Shown: one piece after another, positions 54,525 through 63,213 of the stretch
Position numbering within the stretch: position 1 is the first letter of the stretch
How the letters are laid out: every line of letters starts with the position of its first letter
Assembly (NCBI RefSeq): GCF_023015765.1
Contig: NZ_JALKAL010000001.1
Location: forward strand, 481,478 to 545,477
Origin: Ornithinimicrobium sp. F0845
Lineage (GTDB): Bacteria; Actinomycetota; Actinomycetes; Actinomycetales; Dermatophilaceae
Direction: 5' to 3'
DNA: 64,000 nt
Program-made: the position numbers and the translations under genes
The notes under the pieces: model-generated
The model's input: only the letters and a program-made list of their open reading frames with translations
Told to the model about the DNA's origin: nothing
Database searches by the model: none

Positions 54525-55115
54525 ATGAGCAGCCCGACCGAGACCCAGCCGACACCTCCCCAGCAGGAGAACAAGGCTGTCAACCGGCTGCGCAACTACT
54601 CGGTCAAGAACATGATCTACTCCCTGCTCGCCGTCTTCGCCCTGGCCTTCGCCTGGTGGGCGCTGATGCCCAACCCGGACAAGCTGGAGCGTCGGCCGGT
54701 CGAGGTGGCGCCGGTGGCGACCTACGCGGCCACCGAGTCCGAGTTCCCGGTGTGGACCCCCGAGGACCTAGGGGAGGAGTGGACGGCCAACTTCGCCACT
54801 CTCGAGACCTACGCCGGGGCGCTCTCCTGGCGCGTCGGGCTGGTCACGCCCGGCGAGGAGTATGTCGAGATCTCCCAGTCAGCCGACGCCACCGACGAGT
54901 GGATGGGGGTTCTGACCGAGAAGGCCGGCGAGCAGGTCGGCACCCGGACGATCACCGGCCCCGACGGAGTGCAGGAGTGGGATGCCTACGAGGGGGAGGA
55001 GCGTGCCGTCGTGCTCGAGCCGGCCGAGGGGCGCGAGGCCACGACGGTGGTGCGCGGGACGGCCGACTGGGACGAGATCGAGGAGTTCATCGGCCTGCTC
55101 GAAGTCGCCGGCTAA
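54525..55115 (+). CDS. DUF4245 membrane-anchored protein
   Basis: The start ATG 54525 gives 196 residues; the longer frame overlaps glpX control sequences. An N-terminal anchor (MIYSLLAVFALAFAWWALMP) is preceded by a basic cytoplasmic part, so the domain of about 150 residues lies outside. FPVWTPEDLGEEWTANFAT and LSWRVGLVTPGEEYVEISQS fit DUF4245, whose function is unknown. The family regularly sits beside glpX. Confidence 0.88.
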   Translation: MSSPTETQPTPPQQENKAVNRLRNYSVKNMIYSLLAVFALAFAWWALMPNPDKLERRPVEVAPVATYAATESEFPVWTPEDLGEEWTANFATLETYAGALSWRVGLVTPGEEYVEISQSADATDEWMGVLTEKAGEQVGTRTITGPDGVQEWDAYEGEERAVVLEPAEGREATTVVRGTADWDEIEEFIGLLEVAG

Positions 55116-55180
55116 CAATTTTTGGGGAGGTTCTGTAGGCGCCCCACGCATTCTTGGGGAGGTTTTGTACGCGCCCCTCA
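55116..55180. repeat. Second copy of the 32-bp-period repeat
   Basis: Directly after the DUF4245 stop, CAATTTTTGGGGAGG-TTCTGT and CATTCTTGGGGAGG-TTTTGT follow each other; the GGTTnTGT motifs start at 55129 and 55161, exactly 32 bases apart. The consensus matches both arms of the element at 9958-10289 (AATTTT, six bases, GGTTTTGT, then a GC-rich GGCG-nnCCnCGC spacer). It lies between two convergent genes. Confidence 0.65.
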
Positions 55181-55209
55181 CCCAGTTTCGTTCAGGCTCG
55201 CGGCCTCGC

Positions 55210-55770
55210 TCAGAGGTCGAGCGGCAGCCGAGGGGTCTCCGGCCACGGGTCCGTGGCCAGGCGGGCGTAGGTGTGCACGTCGATCCGGACGCCGTCGACC
55301 AGGAACTTCTCCCGCTCGATGCCCTCGTGGATGAAGCCCGCGGCACGGGCCACACCACCGGAGGCGGGGTTGTTCGCGCGGTGTCCCAGCTCGAGACGGT
55401 GCAGGAACATGTCGGTCAGGGCATGGTCGGCCAGCGTCACGGCGGCCCGTGACATCCATCCCTTGCCGCGGTGCTCGCGGTGCATCCAGTACCAGAACCA
55501 GCCGGTCTCGTTCTCCTGGTCGATCGAGCTGACGACGACCGCTCCGATCATCTGACCGCCGAGGTCGATGGCCAGGGCCAGCCGCTCACCGCGGCCCCCC
55601 ATAAAGCTGACCCAGTTCTCCGCCTCCTCAAGGGTGCGGATGGTGCCCTGACGGCGCATGTCGTCGTCGTCGAAGGCGTCCAGGACCGCCGGGGCGTCAC
55701 GCTCCTCGATGATGCGCAGCCGGGGGAGGTCTGCCACGACCTGCAACCTGCGTGACCGCGCGTCAGGCAT
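55210..55770 (-). CDS. GNAT-family N-acetyltransferase (RimJ/RimL-like)
   Basis: The start ATG at 55770 gives 186 residues (MPDARSRRLQVVADLPRLRI) and overlaps the end of xseB by 8 bases; the open frame upstream lies inside xseB. WYWMHREHRGKGWMSRAAVTLADHAL is the acetyl-CoA motif and ANNPASGGVARAAGFIHEG the usual C-terminal motif. Substrate unknown. Confidence 0.88.
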   Translation of the reverse strand: MPDARSRRLQVVADLPRLRIIEERDAPAVLDAFDDDDMRRQGTIRTLEEAENWVSFMGGRGERLALAIDLGGQMIGAVVVSSIDQENETGWFWYWMHREHRGKGWMSRAAVTLADHALTDMFLHRLELGHRANNPASGGVARAAGFIHEGIEREKFLVDGVRIDVHTYARLATDPWPETPRLPLDL

Positions 55771-56029
55771 CGTCACTGTCGTCCGTGCCGTCGTCCTCCG
55801 CGTCGCGCCCGGTGCCTGCGGCGCCGCGGTCGAGCTGCTCCTGCGCCTGGTCGAGCTTGTCCTTGCAGTGGGCCGCCAGAGCCTCCCCGCGCTCCCACAG
55901 CTCCATGGACTCCTCCAGCGCGGCGCCGCCGCCCTCGATCCGCGCGACGATCGCCACGAGCTCATCGCGGGCCTCCTCATAGCTGAGGTCGGCGACGGGG
56001 AGAGGTCCTGCGCTGCGCTCGGTGCTCAT
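55763..56029 (-). CDS. xseB: Exodeoxyribonuclease VII small subunit
   Basis: The 88-residue protein binds the large subunit XseA to form the single-strand nuclease ExoVII. LSYEEARDELVAIVARIEGGGAALEESMELWERGEALA is the two-helix core that defines the family; an acidic tail follows. It lies 9 bases after the ankyrin gene, not directly after xseA. Confidence 0.95.
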   Translation of the reverse strand: MSTERSAGPLPVADLSYEEARDELVAIVARIEGGGAALEESMELWERGEALAAHCKDKLDQAQEQLDRGAAGTGRDAEDDGTDDSDDA

Positions 56030-56038
56030 GGACCGACT

Positions 56039-56479
56039 CTAACCGCGCAGCAGGTCGGACCGGCCGAAGAGCTCGGCGGTCGCCCGTGCCGTGGGCTCGC
56101 CCACGTCCGGGTCGGCCCCGTGCTCCAGCAGCGCCGCGACGACCGCCGGCTCGCCCTTGAAGACGGCACCGGCCAGCGGCGACTGGCCACGGTCGTTGAG
56201 CCGGTCGACGTCGGCCCCGCGGCGGCCCAGCTCGCGCACCAGCTCGGCGTGCCCGTGGTAGGCCGCCAGCATCACCAGGGTGTTGCCCGACGGGTCGGTG
56301 AGATCGACCGGTGCCCCCGCCTCCAGATAGGCGGCCAGCTGCTGCGTGCGACCCTCCCGGGCCAGGTCGAACAACTGGTGGGCGAGGTCGACGACAGCCT
56401 GGTCGTCGGCTGCGTCTCCAGACAAACCTCCGGCTGTGCCGAGGCTCGGCTCCGTGCTGGACTCGTCGTGCTCGGTCAT
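56039..56479 (-). CDS. Ankyrin-repeat protein
   Basis: The start ATG at 56479 overlaps the xseA stop (ATGA), giving 146 residues. Three to four ankyrin repeats are visible (LAHQLFDLAREGRTQQLAAYLEAG, SGNTLVMLAAYHGHAELVRELGRRG, GQSPLAGAVFKGEPAVVAALLEHGADP). No signal or catalytic motif. It splits the usual xseA-xseB pair and is probably co-translated with xseA. Its partner is unknown. Confidence 0.9.
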   Translation of the reverse strand: MTEHDESSTEPSLGTAGGLSGDAADDQAVVDLAHQLFDLAREGRTQQLAAYLEAGAPVDLTDPSGNTLVMLAAYHGHAELVRELGRRGADVDRLNDRGQSPLAGAVFKGEPAVVAALLEHGADPDVGEPTARATAELFGRSDLLRG

Positions 56480-57774
56480 CGTCCGGTCCTCTCCGGGGTG
56501 CGGTCGTCCTCCAGCGTAGGGGCCGCGACCGGCCGGACCCCGAAGTCGCCCCGGGCGACCGTGACCCGCAGGAGCTCGTCGGCCTCCACCTCGGCGATGT
56601 CGCGCACGATGGCCCCGTCGCTGTGCCGCACCACGGCATACCCCCGCTCCAGGGTGTGCTGCGGTGAGACGGCCCGCAGGTGGCGGGTCAGCCCGGCGAC
56701 GCGGTCGGACTCCCGGGAGACCAGCGTGCTCACCCGCTGGCGCCCGCGCTCGAGGGTCGTCTCGATGTCGCGGCGGTAGGTGGTGATGATCGCCTGCCGG
56801 TCGGCCATGACTGGCCGGCTCATCGTCGCTTCCAGCCGTCGTCGCTGCTCGGTGATCCGGCGCTGCAGCGCCTGGCGCCCGCGCCCGCGGGTGGCGGCCA
56901 GTCCGCTCAGCTCCTCCTGCTGGTCGGGGACGATCCGGCTGGCCGCGTGGGTCGGCGTGGAGGCCCGGTAGTCCGCGACGTAGTCCAGCAGTGGGGTGTC
57001 GGTCTCGTGACCGATGGCGCTGACGACCGGGGTGCGCGTCGCGGACACCGCGCGCACCAGCGCCTCGTTGCTGAACGGCAGGAGGTCCTCGAAGGACCCG
57101 CCCCCGCGAGCGATGACGATCACCTCGACCTCCGGCATACTGTCCAGCTCGGCCAGAGCCTCGCAGACCCCGGCGACGGTCGAGGGGCCCTGGACCGCCA
57201 CCTGGCGGATCTCGAACCGGGCGGCCGGCCACCGGCGGCGGACGTTCATGACCACGTCCCGCTCGGCCGCCGTGTTGCGTCCGCACACCAGGCCGATGCG
57301 CCGCGGCAGGAACGGCAGCGGCTGCTTGCGGCGCGGCTCGAACAGGCCCTCGGAGCGCAGCAACGACTTGAGGTGCTCCAGCCGGGCTAGCAGCTCACCG
57401 ACTCCGACGTGGCGGATCTGCCGGGCCTCCAGTTGCAGCGTGCCCCGCTTGGCCCAGAAGGCCGGCTTGGCGTGGATCACGACCCGCGCCCCGGCCTCCG
57501 GGGGTGCCGCGAGGGCGTCCAGCGCCGGCACCGGGATGGACACCGACAGCGACATGTCCACGTCCGGGTCGCGCAGGGTGAGGTAGGCGTAGGACATGCC
57601 GGCCCGCCGGTTGAGCTGGACGATCTGCCCCTCGACCCACAGCGGTGACATCTTGTCGACGTAGTCGGAGATCTTCATCGACAGGACCCGCACCGGCCAC
57701 GGCGACTCCGCCGTCGTCTCGCGGGCCGTGGCGGGCACGGAGCGGGGGGCGGGCGGCTGGCTCACGTGGGACAC
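56476..57774 (-). CDS. xseA: Exodeoxyribonuclease VII large subunit
   Basis: The 432-residue protein is the catalytic subunit of ExoVII. It has an N-terminal OB fold (LWVEGQIVQLNRRAGMSYAYLTLRD) and the conserved nuclease region (IGLVCGRNTAAERDVVMNV, VIVIARGGGSFEDLLPFSNEALVRA, VVSAIGHETDTPLLDYVADYRASTPTHAA), followed by a coiled coil. Start is GTG at 57774, with a second in-frame GTG 9 bases on. It begins the operon xseA, ankyrin, xseB, GNAT. Confidence 0.96.
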   Translation of the reverse strand: MSHVSQPPAPRSVPATARETTAESPWPVRVLSMKISDYVDKMSPLWVEGQIVQLNRRAGMSYAYLTLRDPDVDMSLSVSIPVPALDALAAPPEAGARVVIHAKPAFWAKRGTLQLEARQIRHVGVGELLARLEHLKSLLRSEGLFEPRRKQPLPFLPRRIGLVCGRNTAAERDVVMNVRRRWPAARFEIRQVAVQGPSTVAGVCEALAELDSMPEVEVIVIARGGGSFEDLLPFSNEALVRAVSATRTPVVSAIGHETDTPLLDYVADYRASTPTHAASRIVPDQQEELSGLAATRGRGRQALQRRITEQRRRLEATMSRPVMADRQAIITTYRRDIETTLERGRQRVSTLVSRESDRVAGLTRHLRAVSPQHTLERGYAVVRHSDGAIVRDIAEVEADELLRVTVARGDFGVRPVAAPTLEDDRTPERTGR

Positions 57775-57861
57775 GATAGGCGCCGGCCCGGACAGGGCCG
57801 GGGAACCCCGACCCTGGAGGCAGTATGCCGATGGGCACGGTTGGGTGGCCGAGGCGCCGGT

Positions 57862-58872
57862 TCACCAACGGTTGCGTGCCTCCTCGGCCCAGCCCTCCAG
57901 CCCGACCAGGTCGACCCTGGTGCCGTCGTCGGCCACCGCCCACCCAGAGAAGCGTCCGAAGCACTGGTGCGTCTCACCGGCGATGACCAGCAGGTCCGTC
58001 ACGGCCACGCGCTCGTGGAAGGGCGTGAACCGCACCCCGACCCGCTCGCCCTCGATCCGCCACGGGGCCAGCCAGTCGCTCCGGTCGTAGTGCCAGACCA
58101 GCTCCTCGTGGATCTTGTGCAGCCGCCCGTCGACGAACAGCCCGTTCTCGGTCTGGCCGGTGCCGACAGTCCACCTCCCGCCCAGCTGGATCGCCAGATC
58201 ACCGTCGGGGCGGGAGCCCGCGGCCCAGTTCCAGGTCATCGAGTAGCGCCACCGGCCACGCCCGTGGTCGAGCACCGCGAACGACTCGCCGGCACGGACC
58301 GGGTGCTCCGTCCCGTCGAGCACCAGCGTGCCGCTGACGGGTCGCCCGAGGTCCTTGAGGGTGTACTGGAACTGTCGCCCGGTCCACGGCACGAGGACGC
58401 CCAGCGCCTCGTGACCCGCGTGCTGGCCGACGGTCAGCTGCAGCTCGACGCCCCCGGCCGACGCCTCGACGCGGACCTCGTCGCCCTGGTCGATGGTGAT
58501 CGTCAGGTCCTTCGCCCGTGCCTCCACCCGGCCGCGACCGCTGCGTGGGGGCAGGACGGCGCCGCGGGCCAGCGGCACCACGGCCTCCGGAGCCCACTCC
58601 CGACCGCTGTCCCGGTCCAGGACGTAGAGGCTGTGCACCGCGGCGTAGTCCATGGAGGAGACCACCACCCCGATGATGTGCGTCGGGGTCACCACGCCCC
58701 AGTACTCCCACCTCTTGGTGCGCCCCCACCCGGAGATGGTGTCAGTATGCCGTGGCGCGCGTGACCAGCCCACGGCCCGTGGGTTGAGCCGCCCGGTGGG
58801 CAGGGCGATGTCGACCGGCTCGGTGATCTCCCGGGCCGTCCCGGGCAGGCTCCCCGTGCCGGCCGCGGTCAC
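57862..58872 (-). CDS. DUF2804 family protein
   Basis: The 336-residue product resembles DUF2804: RAVGWSRAPRHTDTISGWGRTKRWEYWGVVTP near the N-terminus and WNWAAGSRPDGDLAIQLGGRWTVGTGQTENGLFVDG in the middle are the pieces I recall. Function unknown; no signal peptide. It starts inside the end of the DUF885 gene (4-base overlap), so the two are translated together. Confidence 0.85.
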   Translation of the reverse strand: MTAAGTGSLPGTAREITEPVDIALPTGRLNPRAVGWSRAPRHTDTISGWGRTKRWEYWGVVTPTHIIGVVVSSMDYAAVHSLYVLDRDSGREWAPEAVVPLARGAVLPPRSGRGRVEARAKDLTITIDQGDEVRVEASAGGVELQLTVGQHAGHEALGVLVPWTGRQFQYTLKDLGRPVSGTLVLDGTEHPVRAGESFAVLDHGRGRWRYSMTWNWAAGSRPDGDLAIQLGGRWTVGTGQTENGLFVDGRLHKIHEELVWHYDRSDWLAPWRIEGERVGVRFTPFHERVAVTDLLVIAGETHQCFGRFSGWAVADDGTRVDLVGLEGWAEEARNRW

Positions 58873-60563
58873 AGCGAGCTCAGCTCCCGGGTCAGGTCGT
58901 CCAGGCCGAGGGCACCGAGGGACAGCGCCTTCATGTGCCAGGCCTTGAGGTCGAACTCCTCCCCGCGGGCCTCGTGGGCGGCGCGGGCGCCCTCACGCCC
59001 GGCCAGCCACGCGCGCTCGCCGAGCTTGTAGCTGATCGCCTGCCCCGGCCAGCCGAGGTAACGGATGATCTCGGAGTCGATGAACTCCTGGGGACGCCCC
59101 GAGTGCGCCGCGAAGAACTGGTTGGCCAGCTCGGGCGTCCAGGTCTCGCCGGGGGCGATGGGGGAGTCGTCCGGGATCGGCAGCTGCAGGTGCATGCCGA
59201 GGTCGATGACGACCCGGATCGCGCGCATGATCTGGCAGTCCAGGTAGCCCATGCGGGCCTCGGTGTCCAGGTAGCCCAGCTCGTCCATGAGCCGCTCGGC
59301 GTAGAGCGCCCAGCCCTCCGTCGCGCCGCTGGAGGAGCCGAGGGAGGTCTGGTAGATCGACAGCTGCGGGGCGACGTGGACCCACTGGGCGAGCTGCAGG
59401 TGGTGGCCGGGCACGCCCTCGTGGTACCAGGTGCTCACCAGGTCGTACATGGGGAAGCTCGTCCGACCCATGGTCGGGAGCCAGGTGCGGCCCGGGCGGG
59501 AGAAGTCGATGGAGGGCCGGCTGTAGTACGGGGCGGCCGCGCTGCCGGCCGGGGCGATCATCGCCTCCACCTTCTTGATCGGCTCGGCGATGTCGAAGTG
59601 GGTGCCGTCCAGGTCCGTGATGGCCTGGTCCATCATCTGCTGCAGAGTCTGGCGGACCTCCTCGACGCCGTGCACGATCTCGCCGTGCTCGTCCAGGTGG
59701 CGCATAGCCTCGACGGGGGTGGAGCCGGGCAGGATCTCCTCGGCCAGCTCGACCATCTGGGCGTGGATGCGCTGGTACTCCGCCCAGCCCCACGCGTAGG
59801 CCTCCTCCAGGTCGAGGTCGGCGCCCATCCAACGACGGGCGTTGAGCCGGTAGCGCTCCGCGCCGACCGCGTCGGGCGTGCCCTGCGTGGCAGGCAGGTA
59901 GGTGTCCTGCAGGTAGTCGCGCAGCTCGACGGTGCCGGCGGCCGCGGTCTCGGCCGCCGCGACCAGCTCTCCCTGCAGCGTCGACGGGCCAGCCGAGACG
60001 AAGTCCTGCCACCACTGGGTGTCGTTCCACTCGGTGAGCTGGTCGATCAGGGTCCGCACCTGCAGGGGAGCGGCGAGGAGCTCCTGGCGGATGCCCTCCT
60101 CGAGCGTCTGCGTCCAGGCCCGGTAGGCCTCCGGGACCCGGGCCATGCGCCGGGCGATCGCGGCCCAGTCCTCCTCGGTGGTCGAGGGCATCATCGAGAA
60201 GAGTTGGCGGACGGCCTGGGGTGGGCCGAAGATGTTGCGCACCTCGCGCAGGTGCTCACCGGCAGCGTGGGCCTCGAGCTGGACGCCGAGCCGGTCCCGC
60301 AGCAGGGTGGCGCACCGGCGCTCCAGGTCGTCCCACCCGTGCGGTCCGGCCGCCTGCTCCAACGAGTCGAGTTCGGCCAGCACGGAGGAGGCCAGGTCCG
60401 CCTTGGCCTGATAGCCCGCCGGAGACAGGTCCGGCACCCGGTCCTCGTGCGGGTTCAGGCCCAGTCCGGTGGCGACCGACGGGTCGAGCTCGGCCAGGTC
60501 GTGCACGAAGCGGTCGGCCAGCTGGCGGGGGGTGGACGGACGGTCGGGTGCGTGGTTCGGCAT
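58869..60563 (-). CDS. DUF885 family protein, probable metallopeptidase
   Basis: The start ATG at 60563 gives 564 residues (MPNHAPDRPSTPRQLADRFV); a GTATGCCG octamer covers this ATG. An ATG at 60581 could add 6 residues, but the GAGG lies best before 60563. The signature VSTWYHEGVPGHHLQLAQ has H381, E382, and H387-H388, the pattern of a zinc peptidase. The family includes dipeptidase-like enzymes; substrate unknown. No signal peptide is seen, so it should be cytoplasmic. Confidence 0.9.
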   Translation of the reverse strand: MPNHAPDRPSTPRQLADRFVHDLAELDPSVATGLGLNPHEDRVPDLSPAGYQAKADLASSVLAELDSLEQAAGPHGWDDLERRCATLLRDRLGVQLEAHAAGEHLREVRNIFGPPQAVRQLFSMMPSTTEEDWAAIARRMARVPEAYRAWTQTLEEGIRQELLAAPLQVRTLIDQLTEWNDTQWWQDFVSAGPSTLQGELVAAAETAAAGTVELRDYLQDTYLPATQGTPDAVGAERYRLNARRWMGADLDLEEAYAWGWAEYQRIHAQMVELAEEILPGSTPVEAMRHLDEHGEIVHGVEEVRQTLQQMMDQAITDLDGTHFDIAEPIKKVEAMIAPAGSAAAPYYSRPSIDFSRPGRTWLPTMGRTSFPMYDLVSTWYHEGVPGHHLQLAQWVHVAPQLSIYQTSLGSSSGATEGWALYAERLMDELGYLDTEARMGYLDCQIMRAIRVVIDLGMHLQLPIPDDSPIAPGETWTPELANQFFAAHSGRPQEFIDSEIIRYLGWPGQAISYKLGERAWLAGREGARAAHEARGEEFDLKAWHMKALSLGALGLDDLTRELSSL

Positions 60564-60726
60564 ACCCACATCCTCACCCATGGGGACCCGCCTCCCGACC
60601 GGGCGCGGCGTTGCGGTCTGAAGGGCGAGGGCTTCAGGGTCGCTCGCGTCAACGCCGAGACGATGGAGTGGGACCAGGCGTCCCTCCCTCAGGCTCCTTC
60701 TGATAATGAACTTCTGTGGGCCTGAA

Positions 60727-60749
60727 GTGACATATGTGACGAATGTGAC
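60727..60749. repeat. Three GTGAC repeats with a 9-base period
   Basis: GTGAC starts at 60727, 60736 and 60745, each followed by four A/T-rich bases. The array lies in the divergent gap between the DUF885 gene and the small unknown gene, about 45 bases before the latter. Such spacing suits repeated binding by a regulator. Confidence 0.5.
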
Positions 60750-60791
60750 AATTCCCGGCGGGTCTACGCCATTGTTCTGCGGTAAAAGGCC

Positions 60792-61034
60792 ATGGTGATC
60801 TCCATGGCAAGTCAGCTGGTGACCGAGGAAGAACTTCGACGCATCTGTCTGGACGCTGCCTCGCGAGGGGAAGGCGTCGGCTACATCATCAACGACTACC
60901 TCTATCTCAACTTCCTGCACGAGCAGCAGGAGGCCGACCGGGCGGCCAGTCACCGCAGTGAGGACGATCCCGGGGAGTGGTGGACCGAGTCCGGGGCACC
61001 CCGCGCAGAGGGGCGCCACAGGGCGGCAGGCTAA
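60792..61034 (+). CDS. Small protein of unknown function
   Basis: The product is up to 80 residues; ATG 60792, GTG 60795 and ATG 60804 are all possible starts, and GTG 60795 best fits the AAAAGG upstream. The segment [42 protein letters not shown] is probably helical, followed by a Ser/Asp/Arg/Gly-rich tail. I do not recognise it. It lies between the GTGAC repeats and ispH. Confidence 0.6.
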   Translation: MVISMASQLVTEEELRRICLDAASRGEGVGYIINDYLYLNFLHEQQEADRAASHRSEDDPGEWWTESGAPRAEGRHRAAG

Positions 61035-61051
61035 CTTTCGCGCATCTCGCC

Positions 61052-61057
61052 TACCAT
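61052..61057 (+). promoter_or_regulatory. Putative -10 element giving a leaderless ispH transcript
   Basis: TACCAT ends 6 bases before the GTG start of ispH and no ribosome binding site lies between, the layout of leaderless actinobacterial genes. Confidence 0.45.
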
Positions 61058-61063
61058 GGACGC

Positions 61064-62083
61064 GTGACTGCCCTACCCACTGACCAGGTGTCCAAGCGTG
61101 TCCTGCTGGCCGCGCCGCGCGGCTACTGCGCCGGTGTCGACCGGGCCGTTGTGACCGTCGAGAAGGCGCTGGACCTCTACGGACCGCCGATCTATGTGCG
61201 CAAGCAGATCGTCCACAACAAGCATGTCGTGCGCACCCTGGAGAAGCGGGGTGCCATCTTCGTGGACCAGACCGACGAGGTGCCCGAGGGCGAGACGGTG
61301 ATCTTCTCCGCCCACGGAGTCTCACCCGCGGTCCACCGCGAGGCCGCGGCCCTCCAGCTGAAGACCATCGACGCGACCTGCCCCCTGGTGACCAAGGTGC
61401 ACCGTGAGGCGGTGCGCTTCGCCAGTGACGACAACACCATCCTGCTGATCGGGCACGAGGGGCATGAGGAGGTCGAGGGCACCGCGGGGGAGGCCCCGGA
61501 CCACATCGTGCTGGTGCAGAGCCCGGACGAGGTGGATGACGTCGAGGTGCCCGACCCCGACAAGGTCGTCTGGCTGTCGCAGACGACACTCTCGGTCGAC
61601 GAGACGATGGAGACCGTCCGGCGCCTGCGCGAGAAGTTCCCCAAGCTGCAGGACCCGCCCAGCGACGACATCTGTTACGCGACCCAGAACCGCCAGGTCG
61701 CCGTGAAGCAGATGGCCGCCGAGTGCGACCTGATGATCGTGGTCGGCTCGCAGAACTCCTCCAACTCGGTCCGGCTGGTCGAGGTCGCGCTCGAGCACGG
61801 AGCCCGCGACGGGCACCTGGTGGACTACGCCGACGAGATCGACGAGGCCTGGCTGGACGGGGTCCAGACCGTCGGCGTCACCAGTGGCGCGAGCGTGCCC
61901 GAGCTGCTGGTGCGGGACGTGCTGCAGTGGCTCGCGGACCGCGGCTTCGAGGACGTCAAGCCGATCACCGCGGCCGAGGAGTCCCTGCTGTTCGCCCTGC
62001 CCAACGAGATCCGCCGGGACCTCAAGGCCCGCGACGGTGTCGAGGCCGCCAAGATCCGGCACGACGCCGGCTCGCTCCACTAG
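61064..62083 (+). CDS. ispH: 4-hydroxy-3-methylbut-2-enyl diphosphate reductase
   Basis: IspH is the last enzyme of the MEP isoprenoid pathway and carries a [4Fe-4S] cluster. The start GTG 61064 gives 339 residues; the upstream frame overlaps the small gene. The cluster cysteines are Cys22 ([13 protein letters not shown]), Cys106 ([11 protein letters not shown]) and Cys204 ([11 protein letters not shown]). [11 protein letters not shown] and [16 protein letters not shown] bind the diphosphate. The neighbourhood with xseA and xseB is conserved in actinobacteria. Confidence 0.97.
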   Translation: MTALPTDQVSKRVLLAAPRGYCAGVDRAVVTVEKALDLYGPPIYVRKQIVHNKHVVRTLEKRGAIFVDQTDEVPEGETVIFSAHGVSPAVHREAAALQLKTIDATCPLVTKVHREAVRFASDDNTILLIGHEGHEEVEGTAGEAPDHIVLVQSPDEVDDVEVPDPDKVVWLSQTTLSVDETMETVRRLREKFPKLQDPPSDDICYATQNRQVAVKQMAAECDLMIVVGSQNSSNSVRLVEVALEHGARDGHLVDYADEIDEAWLDGVQTVGVTSGASVPELLVRDVLQWLADRGFEDVKPITAAEESLLFALPNEIRRDLKARDGVEAAKIRHDAGSLH

Positions 62084-62292
62084 AGCCCAAGAAGCACTGG
62101 GGTTTCGCGCTCTCCCTGAGACTGAGATCCGCCACCTATTGACCCCTGCACTCTCGTGGCGGGGTCCCCCGCTCCGTATCCCAGAACCGCCCTGATGCAC
62201 ATCCGGCAGCTTGCTGAGATAGTCGTTGCGGAGGTGCTCGCGTGCGCGTGATAAACGAATGCCGCGTGGTTGTCCAGCCAGTCAGGGCACGT

Positions 62293-62321
62293 TTGACCTG
62301 CTCGGCGGACCTTTCTATGTT
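62293..62321 (+). promoter_or_regulatory. Putative promoter of the amino-acid importer operon
   Basis: TTGACC (62293-62298) and TATGTT (62316-62321) are separated by exactly 17 bases; transcription would start near 62328, 30 bases before the first gene. The rest of the 62084-62357 gap shows a GTGGCGGGGTCCCCCGC-type inverted repeat (62157-62172 area) that may end ispH, and nothing else. Confidence 0.65.
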
Positions 62322-62357
62322 CGAAGTCAAACCCCTCATGGAGATAAGGACTTCCCA

Positions 62358-63200
62358 ATGACAACTTTGACCCGTGCCGGCCGCCGCGCCGGCGCCCTCG
62401 TCGCCCTCGTCGCGGGATCTCTCGCCCTCACCGCCTGCGGTGGCGATGACCAGAACGGTAGCGATGGCCAGAAGCTCCTCACCGAGGGTGAGCTCGTCGT
62501 GGCGATGAGCGGTGAGTTCCAGCCCTTCAGCCACTTCGAGGGCGATCAGCTGACCGGCTTCGACTTCGACATCGCCGTCGCGATCGCCGAGGAGATGGAC
62601 CTGGAGCTGCAGACCCAGACGGGAGCCTTCGACAGCCTCATCCAGGGCCTGAAGTCTGACCGTTATGACGTCCTGATCGCCTCGATGACTCCCACCGAGG
62701 AGCGCGACGAGCAGGTGGACTTCACCGACCCCTACTACCTCTCCGGCGCCACCGTCTTCGTCACCAACGACAGCGACTGCACCGACCCGACACAGATGGA
62801 CAGCCCGGCGATCGGCGTCGCCTCCGGCACGACCTACGAGACGTTCCTCAACGACCAGGACTGGGTCGGGGAGATCCGCACCTTCACCTCCGACATCACC
62901 GCACTGGAGGACACGGAGGTCGGCCGGCTCGACGCCGCGATGACCGACCGCCTCGTCGGGCTCTTCCAGATCAACCAGGCCGACCGGGACCTGCGCGTCT
63001 GCGGTGAGCCGCTCTACACCGAGGAGCCGGCCTTCGCCGTGCGGGAGGGCAACACCGAGCTGGTGGACGAGCTGAACACCGCGCTGGCGAGCATCATCGA
63101 GGACGGCACCTACGCCGAGATCTCGGAGAAGTGGTTCGGTCAGAACATCCTGGAGTCCGACGTCGAGGCCCCGGCCGACGACGCCGAGCAGACCAGCTGA
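62358..63200 (+). CDS. Polar amino-acid ABC transporter substrate-binding lipoprotein
   Basis: The start is ATG 62358 with AAGGA upstream, giving 280 residues; the longer frame lacks a signal. The lipobox is LTAC (Cys27). GELVVAMSGEFQPFSHFEGDQLTGFDFDIAVAIAEEM and PTEERDEQVDFTDPYYLSG are hallmarks of family 3 solute-binding proteins for polar amino acids. It leads an operon with a permease and an ATPase. Confidence 0.93.
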   Translation: MTTLTRAGRRAGALVALVAGSLALTACGGDDQNGSDGQKLLTEGELVVAMSGEFQPFSHFEGDQLTGFDFDIAVAIAEEMDLELQTQTGAFDSLIQGLKSDRYDVLIASMTPTEERDEQVDFTDPYYLSGATVFVTNDSDCTDPTQMDSPAIGVASGTTYETFLNDQDWVGEIRTFTSDITALEDTEVGRLDAAMTDRLVGLFQINQADRDLRVCGEPLYTEEPAFAVREGNTELVDELNTALASIIEDGTYAEISEKWFGQNILESDVEAPADDAEQTS

Positions 63201-63213
63201 CTAAGTCATTGCC

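Noticed and set aside
60564-61589. A long - strand extension of the DUF885 gene
   Set aside because: It runs across the AT-rich divergent gap, the small gene and ispH, and is Arg/Pro/Ser-rich without similarity.
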